DNA of 64,000 nt from Paragordius varius (GCA_964247055.1 OZ176051.1:1612001-1676000); one strand, 5' to 3'; positions 48,660-64,000 are shown, counted from the stretch's first letter. Notes: generated from the sequence alone by a model not told the origin. Translations and numbers: made by a program.

Positions 48660-49890
48660 TTATATATTTTGGTCAATATATATTGCAATATTTTGGGTTT
48701 TGGCTGTTTTGTTTTTAATGTGGTTGTAGGTGAGGTTGATAGGTAGGGTAGTTAGGTTTAAAATGACCAGTTCTCTCCACTTGCCTCTTTCCCATGCTAT
48801 TCTTTTCCATTCCCTTATACATCTACCAGATTCCTTCATTATGTTCAGCCATCTTAACATCGGTTTCCTTTTTTCCCTTCAACTTTTCCAAAAATCAAAT
48901 CCTTCTCAAGGAATGTACTTCTTAAAATGTGCCTAATGTATGTGAACTTTCTTTTTATTATAGATCCCATTAAATGACTTTCAATATTTAATTTTTCTCT
49001 TACTATTTTATTCTTAACCTTATCTAGTTTCCAAAGTGATATCTTTACTTTTCCATCATTTAGTCAACTTGTTCGCACTGACTTCCCTAATGCTATGCGG
49101 CGTTTGATATCTGGCGTGGAGGATCCGTTGATATCAGAGCTAAGGGGTGCCATCCAGGGGCGTACCGAGGTGGGGGCAAGGGGGTGCATCATGCCCCGGG
49201 CGCCGTTATTTAGGGGCGCCTAAATGATTTTTAAAATTAAATTTAATTATGCAAAAATAATAAAAACTTTCAAATGAGATTTTTCAGCAATAAATCCCTA
49301 TAATATATACTCTATTATTCACCTAATTAGTACCATTGAATAAATTTAGTATCATATAAATATATATATTTAATAGATTTAGAATTTATATGACTCTGCT
49401 GTCTTATCTAAGGTTTTTAGGTTACAACGTTTGTATTTTTTACTGATTTGTTTTATTGGCTTTTTTTTAAAAAAAAAGGGGGGGGGGGCGCCGCAAATGC
49501 TTGGTACGCCACTGGTGCCATCTATGGTTATATTAGGTTTGATTTTGATAAACACATAACTTTGGTTAAGATTAAGGTTTAATCCATATCTTTTACTTAC
49601 TTCTCTTATTAACCTTATCATATTTTTTAACTTTCTACATTATCTGCAATCAACGACGTGTCATCTGCGAATCTAAGATTGTTAATCCTTCTCCCTCCTA
49701 CCCTTAGGCTTTCAGTAGCTTTATCTACTTTTCTCATGATCATTTCTGTACAAATATTAAACAAGTATGGTGGGAGGCAACATTATTGTCTAACACCTTT
49801 CTGTATTGAAATTTCGTTGGTTCTGCTTGGGATTTTATCAAAATGATGCATGTAACCAGCATCAGTAATTAGTTTATAGGAGCTGTTTTC
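48660..49890 (-). mobile_element. Non-LTR retrotransposon (LINE) reverse-transcriptase remnant
   Basis: Reading the reverse strand from 49890 down: AGYMHHFDKIPSRTNEIS, QKGVRQ, LPPYLFNICTEMIMRKVDKA, INNLRFADDTSLIADN (the catalytic YADD-type box), LIREVSKRYGLNLNLNQS, IKPNITIDGT, then after an hAT insertion DINGSSTPDIKRRIALGKS, IRHILRSTFLEKDLIFGKVE, and finally RWLNIMKESGRCIREWKRIA with WERGKWREL. This is a collinear LINE reverse transcriptase from the palm to the C-terminus. Several stops and frame changes are present, for example GVRQ-stop in place of GVRQGC. The endonuclease domain is not seen. Confidence 0.85.
49155..49514 (+). mobile_element. Non-autonomous hAT element nested in the LINE
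   Basis: The ends CAGGGGCGTACCGAG and, inverted, CAGTGGCGTACCAAG form 15-bp terminal repeats of hAT type. The element is flanked by a perfect 8-bp duplication GTGCCATC (49147-49154 and 49515-49522). The interior is 360 bp, AT-rich in the middle with G-rich ends (a run of nine or more G near 49483), and has no ORF. It splits the LINE frame between TIDGT and DINGSS, so it is younger than the LINE. Confidence 0.92.
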
Positions 49891-50790
49891 CAAAAAGGCT
49901 CATTCTTGGGTGTGAGACATTTGATATCTAAACACCCATAATATGTGCTAACTGGAAGAAGGAAATTGATAATAATTTTTTGTCTGCATTCATATCTCTG
50001 TCATCACCGCTTTTCCAATCCTTTATTCCAGAATTCGGCTGTGAAACTGTCTTCTACTTTTAGACAAAGATTCACCCTTTTCAGATAATATTATCCGCAT
50101 ATTTTCTTAATCTTATCCCTCCGTTTCTTACATCAAATCTTAATTATCTTTTTCATTTTATTTATTTAGGAGCAAAGGGAAGCCTATCTGCGGAATTTTC
50201 TATGTGTGGCCCGCTTTATCGTTTTCTGTTTTGTTTATATAGAGTTATTTCATGTCAAGTTCGATGAGACATCTAGTTTTTAAAATACTTTTTAAATACC
50301 CCCTGTTTTATTTTATCGACTCATTATAATTTATTCCTTTCAAAATTATTAAATGTTTCTAATACTGCTCATCAACTGTGTTCTTAAAATTTTATCAATC
50401 ATCAAACTTGCTTGATTTTCTAGTATTTTGATTTGATTATTTAACTTTGAATTTACTTAAACTTTCCCTTAATAAGACCATTTAGCTCTGATAATTTCTA
50501 CACTTACACAAACTTCTTTATTCGCGAATAGATGATACCCGATCTTTAAAACAACAACCTCATGCTTTCCAAATTTTTTCTATGGATCTTTTAAATATAA
50601 TAATGAGTGCGAATATAATTAAAAATAATTTAAATGTAGTGTGTGACAAAAATATCGAGATAAACATCAGAGACACAAAATGCAGTAATTTAAATTGCAT
50701 TATGAGTTACTTCCAACCCAAGAGGGCTTTAAGAAGCATAGAAAACTTACTAATAAAATGAAATAAGTTAGTGATAGTCAAAAAATATAG
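49891..50790. other. Region between the LINE remnant and the family C array
   Basis: AT-rich. It may include more 5' LINE sequence, but I could not follow a coding frame. It ends with a (TA)n tract at about 50795-50816. Confidence 0.4.
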
Positions 50791-50814
50791 CAATATATAT
50801 ATATATATATATAT

Positions 50815-52745
50815 ATCAAAATGAAAATGCTGGCTTTGTGATCTGTTTCAAACCGGTAGACCCATTTAAATCCGTCGAAAAAATATAATCAGTAATGAAT
50901 ACCGCCACAATAGCTTCGCCCTTTTTTGAATTAGGTCCCCGGTTCTATCCCACACCATGTAAAAAATGGGTTTTTTTGACAGAAGTCCACAAAAATTGTT
51001 TTGAGACAGTTTTCCGGAAAACGTGTTGGACCATTCGATTTTAAATATGATTATTTTTACTCATTTTCGATTGCGCCGAACATAGTCGGCTCGCTTTTTT
51101 GATTTAGGCTCTCTTTTTGTCCCCTCCCCCCGTAAAATGCCATTTTTTCAAAAAAAACAAGGTCCATAAAAATAATTTTTTGAATCTATTTTTCAAACAA
51201 GTTATGAGACCATGAAATTCAATGAGGATTCCAGGTTTTCCCTGTTAAAAGGCTAGTCGTGCGTTTTTTTATATTGGATGCCGTGTAAGAGATACCCGCT
51301 AAAAACTCCCCCGTCATATCGTAGCGTGTCTTTGGGGCTAAATTTTAACCTACGGGCCATTTTTTTAAATAGTTGCTTAAAATATTACCCGTTAGGCAGT
51401 GTAGTTATTTTATGAATTAGCCGTTAATTAGGCTCTCACGCCCTAAAAAATGCGCCACCATAGAATGATTTTCAATCTTGAGGCAATTTTACCAAAACCT
51501 AATGAAAGCATATGGAATTTTCATGATTCCAGGTATTCTGCGTAAAAAGGCAAAAATTTAATCAAAGGCGTTTTTGTATCAGCCTCTGGGCAGTGAGCTA
51601 CCCGCCTAAAACTGCGTATCCATATCAAAATTGCGTTATTTAGGAGTTAATTTTTATAAAACCTATATATGAGTTCGATAGGTGCTTCAAATATTATCCG
51701 TAACAAGGCGAGCGGTTATTTAAAATTCCTTAAATAAGCCCTTTACACCCTAAAACGCTATCATTGAACTATTATTTAGTTTTAAAAGCATTCTTCCAAA
51801 AACTATAAAAAACATATGGAATGAATGATAATTCCAGATATTTCCATATCAAGGCAAGAATTTTATCGAACGTCTTTTTTATAATGGCCTGTGGGTAGGG
51901 GGCTACCCGCCTACAACTGCGCCACTATATCAAAACAGCGTGACTTTGGAGTCAAATGTTAGAAAACTTATCAGACCATATGAGTTCAATACGGGCTTAA
52001 AATATTATCCGTAAAAAGGCAAAAATTTAAGTAGAGCGATTTAATAAATTATCCCTTAATTAGGCCCTTTCCCTGAAAAATGCGCCACCATAAATGACTT
52101 ATTGGTTTTGAGGCAATTTTTCGAAAATCCTGCGAGAGCATATGGAATCAATCATGATTCCCCAGGTATTAACCGAATGGCAAAAATAATCGAGCGTTTT
52201 TTTTCGCCATAGAACTGCGTCAGCATATTAATACATCATGACAGAAAAACCTATGAAACTATGTAAAATCAATAAGGGCTTAAAATATTTATTACCCCTT
52301 AAAAAACAGTTATTTTAGTATAGGGTGTTATTTTAATGAGTCGATAAGTGAAAGTTTTACGCCCTTAAAAATGCGCCGCCATAGAACAATTTTTTGGTTT
52401 TAAAGCAATATTTCCAAGAACTTCTAGGAACATATGAAATCCATGATAAAAATAGATTATCCCCATATAAAGGCAAAAATTTTGCCCAACGCTTTTTTAT
52501 ACCTGCCCCCGGGTAAAGAGCTACCCGCCAAAAACTGCGCCACCATTACAGAATATTTATGATGCCATATCAGCTCATTAAAAACTTGAAATAATGGTTG
52601 TAAATGTAACTAGGAAACAATTAATGTCAGGCGTTTTTTATTAGCCGTTAATTTGGGGCCTTTATGCCCTAAAAATACTCAATCATATAACGATTATTTA
52701 GTGTTGAGGTATTTTTTCGAATAACCCATAAGACTTTTATTTATA
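50815..52745 (-). repeat. Family C element, longest copy, with tandem ~308-bp units
   Basis: Read on the reverse strand it ends at the shared terminus CAGATCACAAAGCCAGCAT (50832). On the forward strand the GC box (GCTACCCGCC-x-AAACTGCG) occurs near 51281, 51592, 51900, 52204 and 52514, spacings of 304-311 bp. A second box (AATGCGCCACCAT or GCGCCGCCAT) lies about half-way in most units, so each unit is a ~155-bp dimer. Five or more units precede the single-copy terminal part. It is non-coding in all frames. Confidence 0.85.
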
Positions 52746-53204
52746 TTGATTCATGGGTTTTATATACTCCTTATAAATTTTTTCTGCATGACTACTTTTT
52801 TATTTATACAATAATATCTAATAGAATTCGTAAATTCGGCTATTAGTGTGCACCCATCAATCCCCACAGTACTTAATATATTTATATAATTATGTTCTTT
52901 ATATTATTTTAAACATACAAATAATTCATAACATTAGACAACAAATTTTTCTGCCACTTGAATTTTTTGGATTTTTTGATATTTACTATCATTTTAACAC
53001 TAAATCTGAATCAAAAATTATGATTCTATCTTAAAATTTAATTTTTTAAGATTATGCGCCCTCTTTATCAAAATTTTACAAAAAAATATTATTTTTTGAA
53101 AACATACGGCAAATGCCCATTTATAATATATCATCGAAGAATAATAAAAACTATATAAAAGGCATACCAATATGTTTTACATTAATAGTTAATACTGAAA
53201 ATAG
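52746..53204. other. AT-rich spacer between two family C copies
   Basis: No gene or recognisable repeat. A 62-codon frame at 52846-53034 has no recognisable product. Confidence 0.5.
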
Positions 53205-53640
53205 GAAGCGACAGATCCGCGAAGCGGGAGCGTTTTTCTCAAAATATTTTTAAAATAATGGATGTAAATAGCTTAAACTTTGTGTAGATGGCAATGAATG
53301 TCTAAAAATTATAACACAAGAGAGTTTTTTTATTAAAACATTTGTTTATTTCTTTTATGTCATTCGAAACAGTCATTTTTTTTTATAAATTATTATCTTA
53401 TCAATATTAATTGTTTTGTTTAAGAGGCTTACAATTAAAATTTTAAGATAATAAATAAAGTTTAAGATATTCTTGGTTTTTATACCATTAAGTTATAAAT
53501 TACAATTACATATATGCATGTTAGTATCCACTATGTAAAATGATTTTGATAATAATGATTTTTATTCAAATACTAGCGTAAATCTCGTGCTGCTACGCAG
53601 CCCGAGGAAGTCCTTCGGACTTCTGGGGGGGGGGGGGTTC
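53205..53640. repeat. GC-rich hairpin cluster
   Basis: Perfect small hairpins stand out in very AT-rich DNA: CCGCGAAGCGG at 53218, GCTGCTACGCAGC at 53591 and GAAGTCCTTCGGACTTC at 53607, followed by a run of twelve G. The first and last clusters are about 375 bp apart and may be the two ends of one element. Confidence 0.65.
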
Positions 53641-54236
53641 GAAGTTTGGATTTGAATGGGTCTACCGGTTTTCCGGAAACAAATCACTAAGTTACATGAG
53701 AAATCAGTTTTTAGCGGGTAGCTCTTTACCCAGCAGCTATCATCAAAGAAACCCCTGACTAAAATTTTTGCCTTTTAACAGGGAATACGTGGAATCCATA
53801 TTGAAATTTTACGGTCTCATACCTAGGGCGAATAATAGATTTAAAAAATTATTTTTGTGGACTTTGTTGAAAAAAATGGCATTTTACGGGGGTAGGTGAT
53901 AAAAAGAGGGCCTAAATTAAAAAAGTGACTCGACTATGTTCGGCGCAATCGAAAATAAGTAAACAAAAATTATATTTGATATTGAATGGTCCAACACGTT
54001 CTCCAGAAAATTGTCTCAAAGACACGATTTTTGTGGACTTCTGTTTTCAAAAAAACCCGTTTCTCACACGGGGTGAGCCCGAACTGGGGGCCTATTTCAA
54101 AAAAGGGCGAAGCTATTGTCGGGGCATTCATTAATGATTATATTTTTTCGAAGTTTGGATTTGAATGGGTCTACCGTTTTTCCTGTACCAGATCACAAAG
54201 CCAGCATTTTCCATTTTTATAAATATATAGATTATA
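53641..54236 (+). repeat. Family C repeat, 3' part
   Basis: It closely matches 8990-9443, including GGGAATACGTGGAATCCATA, CGACTATGTTCGGCGCAATCG, TTGTGGACTTCTGTTTTC and the terminus CAGATCACAAAGCCAGCAT at 54190. It is inverted relative to 50815-52745, so the two copies flank a ~0.9-kb centre with their 3' termini facing outwards. Confidence 0.8.
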
Positions 54237-54589
54237 CCAAAACCTTTTTCAAACATTTTAAAATTTTACTAATGTAACCCTAATAATTCTATTGTAATTT
54301 ATATGATTTATAAATTAGTTTGTCTGTGAAAATTTTTGACATTTCAAAATTTTGACCATATAAAGCTATATAATTTACATCAGAATGATTTATCTGACCT
54401 ACAATTAAAAATATCTAGTTTTTTGAGCTCTTTTGAATGATATAAAATATAAGACTAATATTTAAAAATTTTAATTTTCAAAATTCGAGTTTAATTTTAA
54501 ATCGAGGCCAAAAAATTTTGATAAAATCTTCGGTGTTAGACCAATTTTATTAAGATATAATATTTATGTACTTTAAACATATAAATTTA

Positions 54590-54895
54590 AAATTTAAAAA
54601 ATGTACCTTAAAGAAAGTCAAATGTGAGTTTAATAAAAAATTATCTATAATTTTAGCGTTAGAATGAATAAAAAATTTGCAAAAATGTTGAAAATAATAA
54701 AGGCGTCGAAGCAATTTAATATTAAACCTTTTTTCAAAACTAAATTTTATTTAGATATTTGGGCTTATTTAAATATTAGGATAGAAGCACAAACTTTAAT
54801 TAACCGTCTCTTTCGGTAGTTTTTTAATAATATCAATCTAAATATGGTTCAACACTACTTCCCCTATTCTGAATCGAAGTGTTGAACATTTTAAT
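54590..54895 (-). mobile_element. Family A TIR element, partial
   Basis: It is inverted relative to 35269-35825. AAGGCGTCGAAGCAATTTAA, the TTAGGATAGAAGCA block and the terminal GAATCGAAGTGTTGAAC are recognisable. The other terminus is not found. Confidence 0.6.
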
Positions 54896-56314
54896 TTATT
54901 TTTAAACACCCGGCTGAATAATATTGGCCCCACCATTTATGCATACATTAGTCGGCAAACAAATAGTGCATTGATTGTATAACCATTATATTAATTTAAT
55001 TGGGTAATCTAACCCAATTTGAGTACCATAAACTAGAAAATCTATTAATAAAACGATTTTGGAAGTAATTTTCGGGAAAACGCGTAGTAATAAATAATCA
55101 TTTTTCATTCATCTTGCAGATAGTCCCACTCTATTGGATTAGCTCACGTGTTTAGCTTCACCCTTTTAATAGCCTTTTTTTCGCAAAAACTCCTCACAAA
55201 ATTTAAGGCTTTTTTCAGAAACGAATGAGATTATACGAATTCATAAGGGTTTTAAATATTCTTAAAAGTGAATATTTTAGTCACTCCGCCTTTTTTAAAT
55301 TAGGCCCAGAGAGACCCTGCTTATGTAAACTACGCTTCCACATATTACATCGTGAAATTTCAAGCAATGTTCCTGGAAAGTACGACCATTCAACATAAAT
55401 AATGGACTCTCTGAAATCAGCGTCATATTTAAAATTAGAAGTTGTGCGATTATTGATTAGTAATTTTTAGATCGCAATTATTTTATAATTAATTCTTAAT
55501 AACCACATTTAGTATGTTGGCTAAGTTATAATTATATGGGACTCTAATTTTTTTGTATATTATTCACCCGATTCACATATCAGAGTTTCGACCACGTTTC
55601 ATGTAAGTGTGAGAAAATAGTTAGTTACTTAATATTAACTGCCAAATAGAATGATGACCTAATTAAAAACTTATTAATTTTTTGGTAAATTATTATATTA
55701 TGGATAAAAAGTTTATTTAAAGACATAAAGATATAATATAAACCCAAAAACCCGTTTAATTATTCAGATCTGTTTTTTGATTAATCTTAACCACTAAGAG
55801 TTACACTCAATGTAGTAAGGAATATTTAAAAATGATATAACATTTATCTATATATAGTAAATATTGTAATGTCAATTTCTCCACCCCAATTTTCTTTATA
55901 TTTTGAAAATGTATTGATTTTTTTTAAAAAAGAAATGAAAACGTACACATGTATAAATATATTTATCTGTGTTTAGTCCTTATTATATATTATTTATAAT
56001 GTTTATACTGGTTTTGGTGAAAAATGAAGCTTTAAAATATATGAGCGCGCATTTTTGTTGGCTCACTTATGCGAATTATTTCGCAAAAATACCAAAAAGG
56101 TAGATAGCGATGCATAATAATAGAAAACGGAGTGTGCATTTTTAACTATTACTTCTTTGTTTTTGTTTTTCAATAAACGAAATAATTTTATATTTAATGA
56201 ATAAAGGAAAATAATTGATTATCTATATAAGTATATATACGCCACGAATAAAACTACTATACATTTTTTCCAATAAAATTGGATAATAACGAAATAGTAT
56301 GAGAGGGAGGGACT
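54896..56314. other. Rabphilin upstream region
   Basis: Intergenic. 55040-55450 contains sequence distantly like inverted family C (TTTTTTAAATTAGGCCCAGAGAG). The remainder is AT-rich with no recognised element. Confidence 0.4.
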
Positions 56315-60424
<4,110 letters not shown>

Positions 60425-60504
60425 ATACACTTGTTATTAGTTATATCTTATATAATAAATATAACTTCAATAAATCTATATTTAGGGTTATATTTTGTTT
60501 AGTG

Positions 60505-60815
60505 CAATGGTATTCAACACAAATGGCTAGGCGGGAGACATTTTTTACTCAAAAACCCAGCGGGCCGCATTTGAAACATATATGGACATATTTTATTAAA
60601 TGTCAAAGATAAGCCTGTAAATTGATTATGCAATATAACATTTTTTTCTAGTTCTTTGCCAATTGGACAAACATAATTCAGGAAATTTGTACAAGAAACA
60701 TCAATTTGACTAAGATTTTATGAGCATATTTTTGTAAATTATGAATTTCCAAAATTTTTCGCTCGCACATAATTTGGAGGGTCGCTTGCTGGAAAGCCCT
60801 AGGTTTTGATTAGTT
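60505..60815 (+). mobile_element. hAT-like MITE (family D)
   Basis: It starts near GGTATTCAACACAAATGGC with CCCAGCGGGCCGCATTTG. It ends with CGCACATAATTTGGAGGGTCGC. It matches 23455-23712 (TAACATTTTTTTCTAGTTCTT is shared exactly) and 38518-38790. It is non-coding. Confidence 0.65.
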
Positions 60816-61635
60816 ATAATTTGTAATAATTAAAAACTTTTTATTACAACTAAAAAAGGAGTAAAATACAAAATTAGGTAACACTTCAATACATATTGAA
60901 GTTTGCCTACTTTATGCCAACTTTGAACAGAGATTGTAGGGGCACTGTTTGACATTTTAAGCACACTTAAATAAATCCATATGTAGCCGATGGCTGAAAC
61001 TTCTAATAAAAAATAAGAACGCTTATAAAACCAGAGAATAACTATTTTAGTTTCCCTCTATTGACCATAATCGAAAAATGGTTTCGTAATTTAGGTGCAA
61101 AATAAATAAAATAAAAACTCACATTTAAAGACCAATTTGAAGTGTCGAAGGACCTACTTGAGGTGAATGATTAAACTTTCGGCAGGAAACCATATTATAT
61201 AATTATTTTGTATATTTTGATAGATCAATATGAAAGTTCATATTTATAGTATTATCATACTCCCAATATATATTTAGTTTTTACGAGGCCAGGAATAGTT
61301 AATTACTCCAATCAAAACACATGAATGCATGATTTTTAATGATAATCTTAATTAATTTAATATAAACAATATTTCAAATGTGTGAAAATTTTGATAATTT
61401 AGTTTGTATTTGGTTTTAAACATGGAAATCGTTTTCCACAGAAAAAATGCGGGTACATTGCATATAGGGCTATTAAGAGTTGTTTTTTGTTATATTTATT
61501 ATACTCACAATATAATATAATGGATGAGGCTTGAAAATCTTTAGCAAAATGTTGAAGTAGTAAATGTAAAGTTAAAGTTAAAGCTCTAATTTTATTTTTA
61601 TACGATAATACTTAGTATTTAAGATATTCGGCAAA
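60816..61635. other. Intergenic AT-rich sequence
   Basis: No recognisable gene or repeat beyond short AT-rich tracts. Confidence 0.5.
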
Positions 61636-62435
61636 ATGAAAAATGTGCAATTTTGGCCTTTTTCTTTGTGCGCAATAGAAAATATCCTGATAAAAAGATA
61701 TATATCAGGAATCTCATGGTGCTTGTGGTTTTGAGCCTTACGCCTGATATGACTTACCACTTTTGCGGGAATCGAAATTAAAAAATTGAATTTTTGCGCA
61801 CACTTAATAATTTTTTTGGTAAGAGCTAAATATTTTATATTAAAAAATATCATTTAATAATAAATTATATTTATATATATATATATATATATATAAATCA
61901 AAACAATGTTTATGATAAATAAATTTAGTTGTCGCCTTGATATAAATTTGGACTCCTGTAAAATGGGCAAGTTTTTTGTAAAAAAATGGAGATTGCATAA
62001 GAATTTTTATATATGCGAAATTGTAAGAAATTTTTTTTTATAAAAATGGGATAAAAATTTATTTTCTAGAAAAATTTTGTTGAACCTAATTATGGTAGTT
62101 AGGAGCATGGGATATAAAATTTTAAAGTATTACACAGTCCTTACTATATATTCTGATTGATAAATGCATCAGGATGCTGATGGTGATTTTGGTTTTAGGT
62201 CTTATTATTTATGAAATTTTTGGCCTTAATTAGAAAATAAAAAATTTTGCACTTTTGCTAAATAATTTTTTTTCGTAAAAGCTAAACATTTTATTCCATA
62301 AAATAACACAAAATATCATGTTTTATATTTAAAACGAAATGCAATATTTTTATAATTTTTTGACCTTTTCATGGGCTACTTTTCATACAGCTAACACAAA
62401 AAGGTGACTTTGTGTCATAAAATTTCTAATTTGTT
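61636..62435. repeat. Family B-like repeats
   Basis: ATCAGGAATCTCATGGTGCTTGTGGTTTT (61707) and CATCAGGATGCTGATGGTGATTTTGGTTTT (62167) are two forward copies of the block also seen at 36030. They are separated by a (TA)n tract near 61870-61895. Both are diverged and non-coding. Confidence 0.45.
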
Positions 62436-62680
62436 TTAACACTTCGACTCGAATTGGGGTATTTAAAGACCTCAAACTATATTTAAGGTTATATTTCGCA
62501 AAACCTAATGAAAGAAATGGTCATAACTGAAATTAATGCTTCTGTCCTAATAAAAATTATATAAATAAGTTGAAATAACTAAATAAAATATAGTTTGCAA
62601 AAAAATTTCCATATCAAATTTTACATCATTTTCTCAAAATATCGTGGTTATTTAACATTTGGATACAACACATTCCTTTT
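62436..62680 (+). mobile_element. Family A TIR element, truncated copy
   Basis: It starts CACTTCGACTCGAATTGGGG, then TATTTAAAGACCTCAAAC. The core CCATATCAAATTTTACATCA is eroded. The copy is cut off where the next, inverted, copy begins. Confidence 0.65.
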
Positions 62681-63200
62681 AGTCCTTCGATTCAAATTGG
62701 GTTAGTTAGATACCCCAGGTACTTCAAAAAATATGAAATGAATTGAAACCATGGCAAAATGCACTTAAATAACATTAATGAACCAAAATTGAAACGAAAA
62801 TTTATTCAAAAATACTTGAACTTATTTTAAAGTACCCAAACTAAAAATTTAGTCAACATGACATGTGTGCATTAAAAAATTTAAAAATAATACAAAATAT
62901 ACTACTTTTTCTATTTGTATCGATGGATGTGATTTAAATAAAAAATTAGCTTGAATTTTAGCTTTAATAGATCGACATTTTACAAAAAGTTTGTGAAAAA
63001 AATGGCGTCAAAGTAGTTTGATATGGAACTTTTTTTCTAAACCATATTTTATTGAGATATTTCGGCTTGCTTATAAAATTTTCATTAAAATAGAAGCATA
63101 AATTAATGGAGCCGTTTCTTTCATTAGTTTTTTATAAATATCAATTTAAATATAGTCTGGGGTATTTGGAGACCCCAATTTGAATCGAAGTATTAATATA
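62681..63200 (-). mobile_element. Family A TIR element
   Basis: The ends CCTTCGATTCAAATTGGGTT (62690) and GGGGTATTTGGAGACCCCAA followed by TTTGAATCGAAG (63170) are inverted copies. The core ATGGCGTCAAAGTAGTTTGATATGGAAC lies between. About 520 bp. Confidence 0.8.
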
Positions 63201-63384
63201 CCAAAAATTGAAGCTATAATTACATTTAATAATAGAAATAGAAAAAGTGGTTAATTTTATATTATGTTTAACTTTAGCTAGTTCACACATGTCATTTGAC
63301 TAACTTCTAGCCTATGGGTTTTACCCCAAAAAACTAAAATCAAATATTTTGAATGATTTTTTTATATTTCGGTTCATTAACACT
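63201..63384. mobile_element. Family A core fragment
   Basis: GAAAAAGTGGTTAATTTTATATTATG and the CACATGTCATTTGACTAA block are family A core, here in forward orientation between two inverted copies. This fits one copy inserted into another. Confidence 0.5.
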
Positions 63385-63955
63385 TGGATACAACACATTT
63401 ATTTTAGTCCTTCGATTCAAATTGGGGTAGTTAAATACCCCAAGCCTGTTTAAAATTAAGTTCTTTAAAAAATATGGAAGGAATCAAAACCATGGCAAAA
63501 TTTGGCACTTATATAACATTAATAAACCGAAATATATAAAAAAATTTTACTCAACTTAATATTACTTATTTTAAGCTAAAACCGAATGGTGAAATTTAGT
63601 CAACGTAACATGTGTGAAATGGTAAAATTATAAAATAATACAAAATAACCCACTTTTTCTATTTCTATCAATGTTAGATGTAATTTAAATAAAAAATTAG
63701 CTTTAATCCTTAAAATTAAATAAAGACGATATTTTGCAAAAATTTTGTAAAATAAAAATGGCGTCGAAGTAGTTTGACATGGAATTTTTTTCAAAACATT
63801 ATTTAGATATTTTGGCATATTTATATAATTTTTATTAGGATGGATGCATAAATTTAAATTGGGACCGTTTCCTTCAGTAGTTTTTAAAAAATCCTAACTC
63901 AAATTTTGCCTGGGGTATTTTGATACCCCAAATTGAATCGAAGTGTTAATGTTAC
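63385..63955 (-). mobile_element. Family A TIR element, complete copy
   Basis: The ends CCTTCGATTCAAATTGGGGT (63411), then AGTTAAATACCCCAAGCCTG, and GCCTGGGGTATTTTGATACC (63908), then CCAAATTGAATCGAAGTG, are inverted partners. The core ATGGCGTCGAAGTAGTTTGACATGGAA is intact. Non-coding, about 550 bp. Confidence 0.82.
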
Positions 63956-64000
63956 ATAAGCATACTTTTACCATGGTTTCGATTCCTTTCATATTTTTTG

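Overview
The window is very AT-rich animal nuclear DNA. Spliceosomal introns, a SoxB-type HMG factor, rabphilin, a Barentsz/CASC3 protein and a C15orf61 protein together point to a metazoan. About a third of the introns I could place are only 21-35 nt long, next to others of hundreds to thousands of nt. Introns that short are known among animals chiefly from dicyemids, so a reduced spiralian (dicyemid, orthonectid or similar) is my low-confidence guess. I read ten protein-coding genes by joining exons whose reading phases agree and whose translations align with remembered animal orthologues. No database search was run.

Layout. 1-464 (-): 5' part of MED7. 528-7744 (+): complete RBM19/MRD1, 13 exons, divergent from MED7 across 63 bp. 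7.9-11.2 kb: RTE-like LINE debris, copies of an unclassified repeat (family C), and a stray glutamine-synthetase exon inside a possible terminal-inverted-repeat (TIR) element. 11226-17853 (+): PSMD13/RPN9, 11 exons, four of its introns 21-23 nt. 18.1-20.5 kb: repeats of families A and B. 20540-24397 (+): NLE1 (Notchless), 10 exons, converging on GCH1 (24581-25710, -). 26255-30593 (-): RNASEH1, with a degraded mariner in its large intron. 30594-31087 (+): a C15orf61 homologue whose start codon abuts the RNASEH1 start codon. 31102-34438 (-): CASC3, whose stop lies 14 bp from the C15orf61 stop. 34.8-44 kb: repeats, including a foldback-like element and a 2.36-kb palindromic long-TIR element. 44260-45183 (+): single-exon SoxB gene. 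45.2-56.3 kb: repeats (family C arrays with a ~308-bp period, and a LINE carrying an hAT-type insertion with a perfect 8-bp target duplication). 56315-60424 (+): rabphilin, 15 exons. 60.5-64 kb: repeats again.

The genes do not form a pathway. Most are housekeeping: Mediator, ribosome biogenesis (RBM19, NLE1), proteasome lid, tetrahydrobiopterin/folate entry enzyme, R-loop removal and exon-junction complex. SoxB and rabphilin (neurogenesis or synaptic exocytosis) imply an animal with at least some regulated secretory or neuronal programme. Tightly packed gene blocks with tiny introns alternate with transposon-rich deserts, and the recognisable transposon insertions inside genes lie in the long introns.

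I recognised no capsid- or envelope-bearing element, LTR retrotransposon, CRISPR array, rRNA or tRNA gene. The strongest candidates for undescribed biology are the minimal introns, the zero-spacing divergent gene pair and the novel repeat families.
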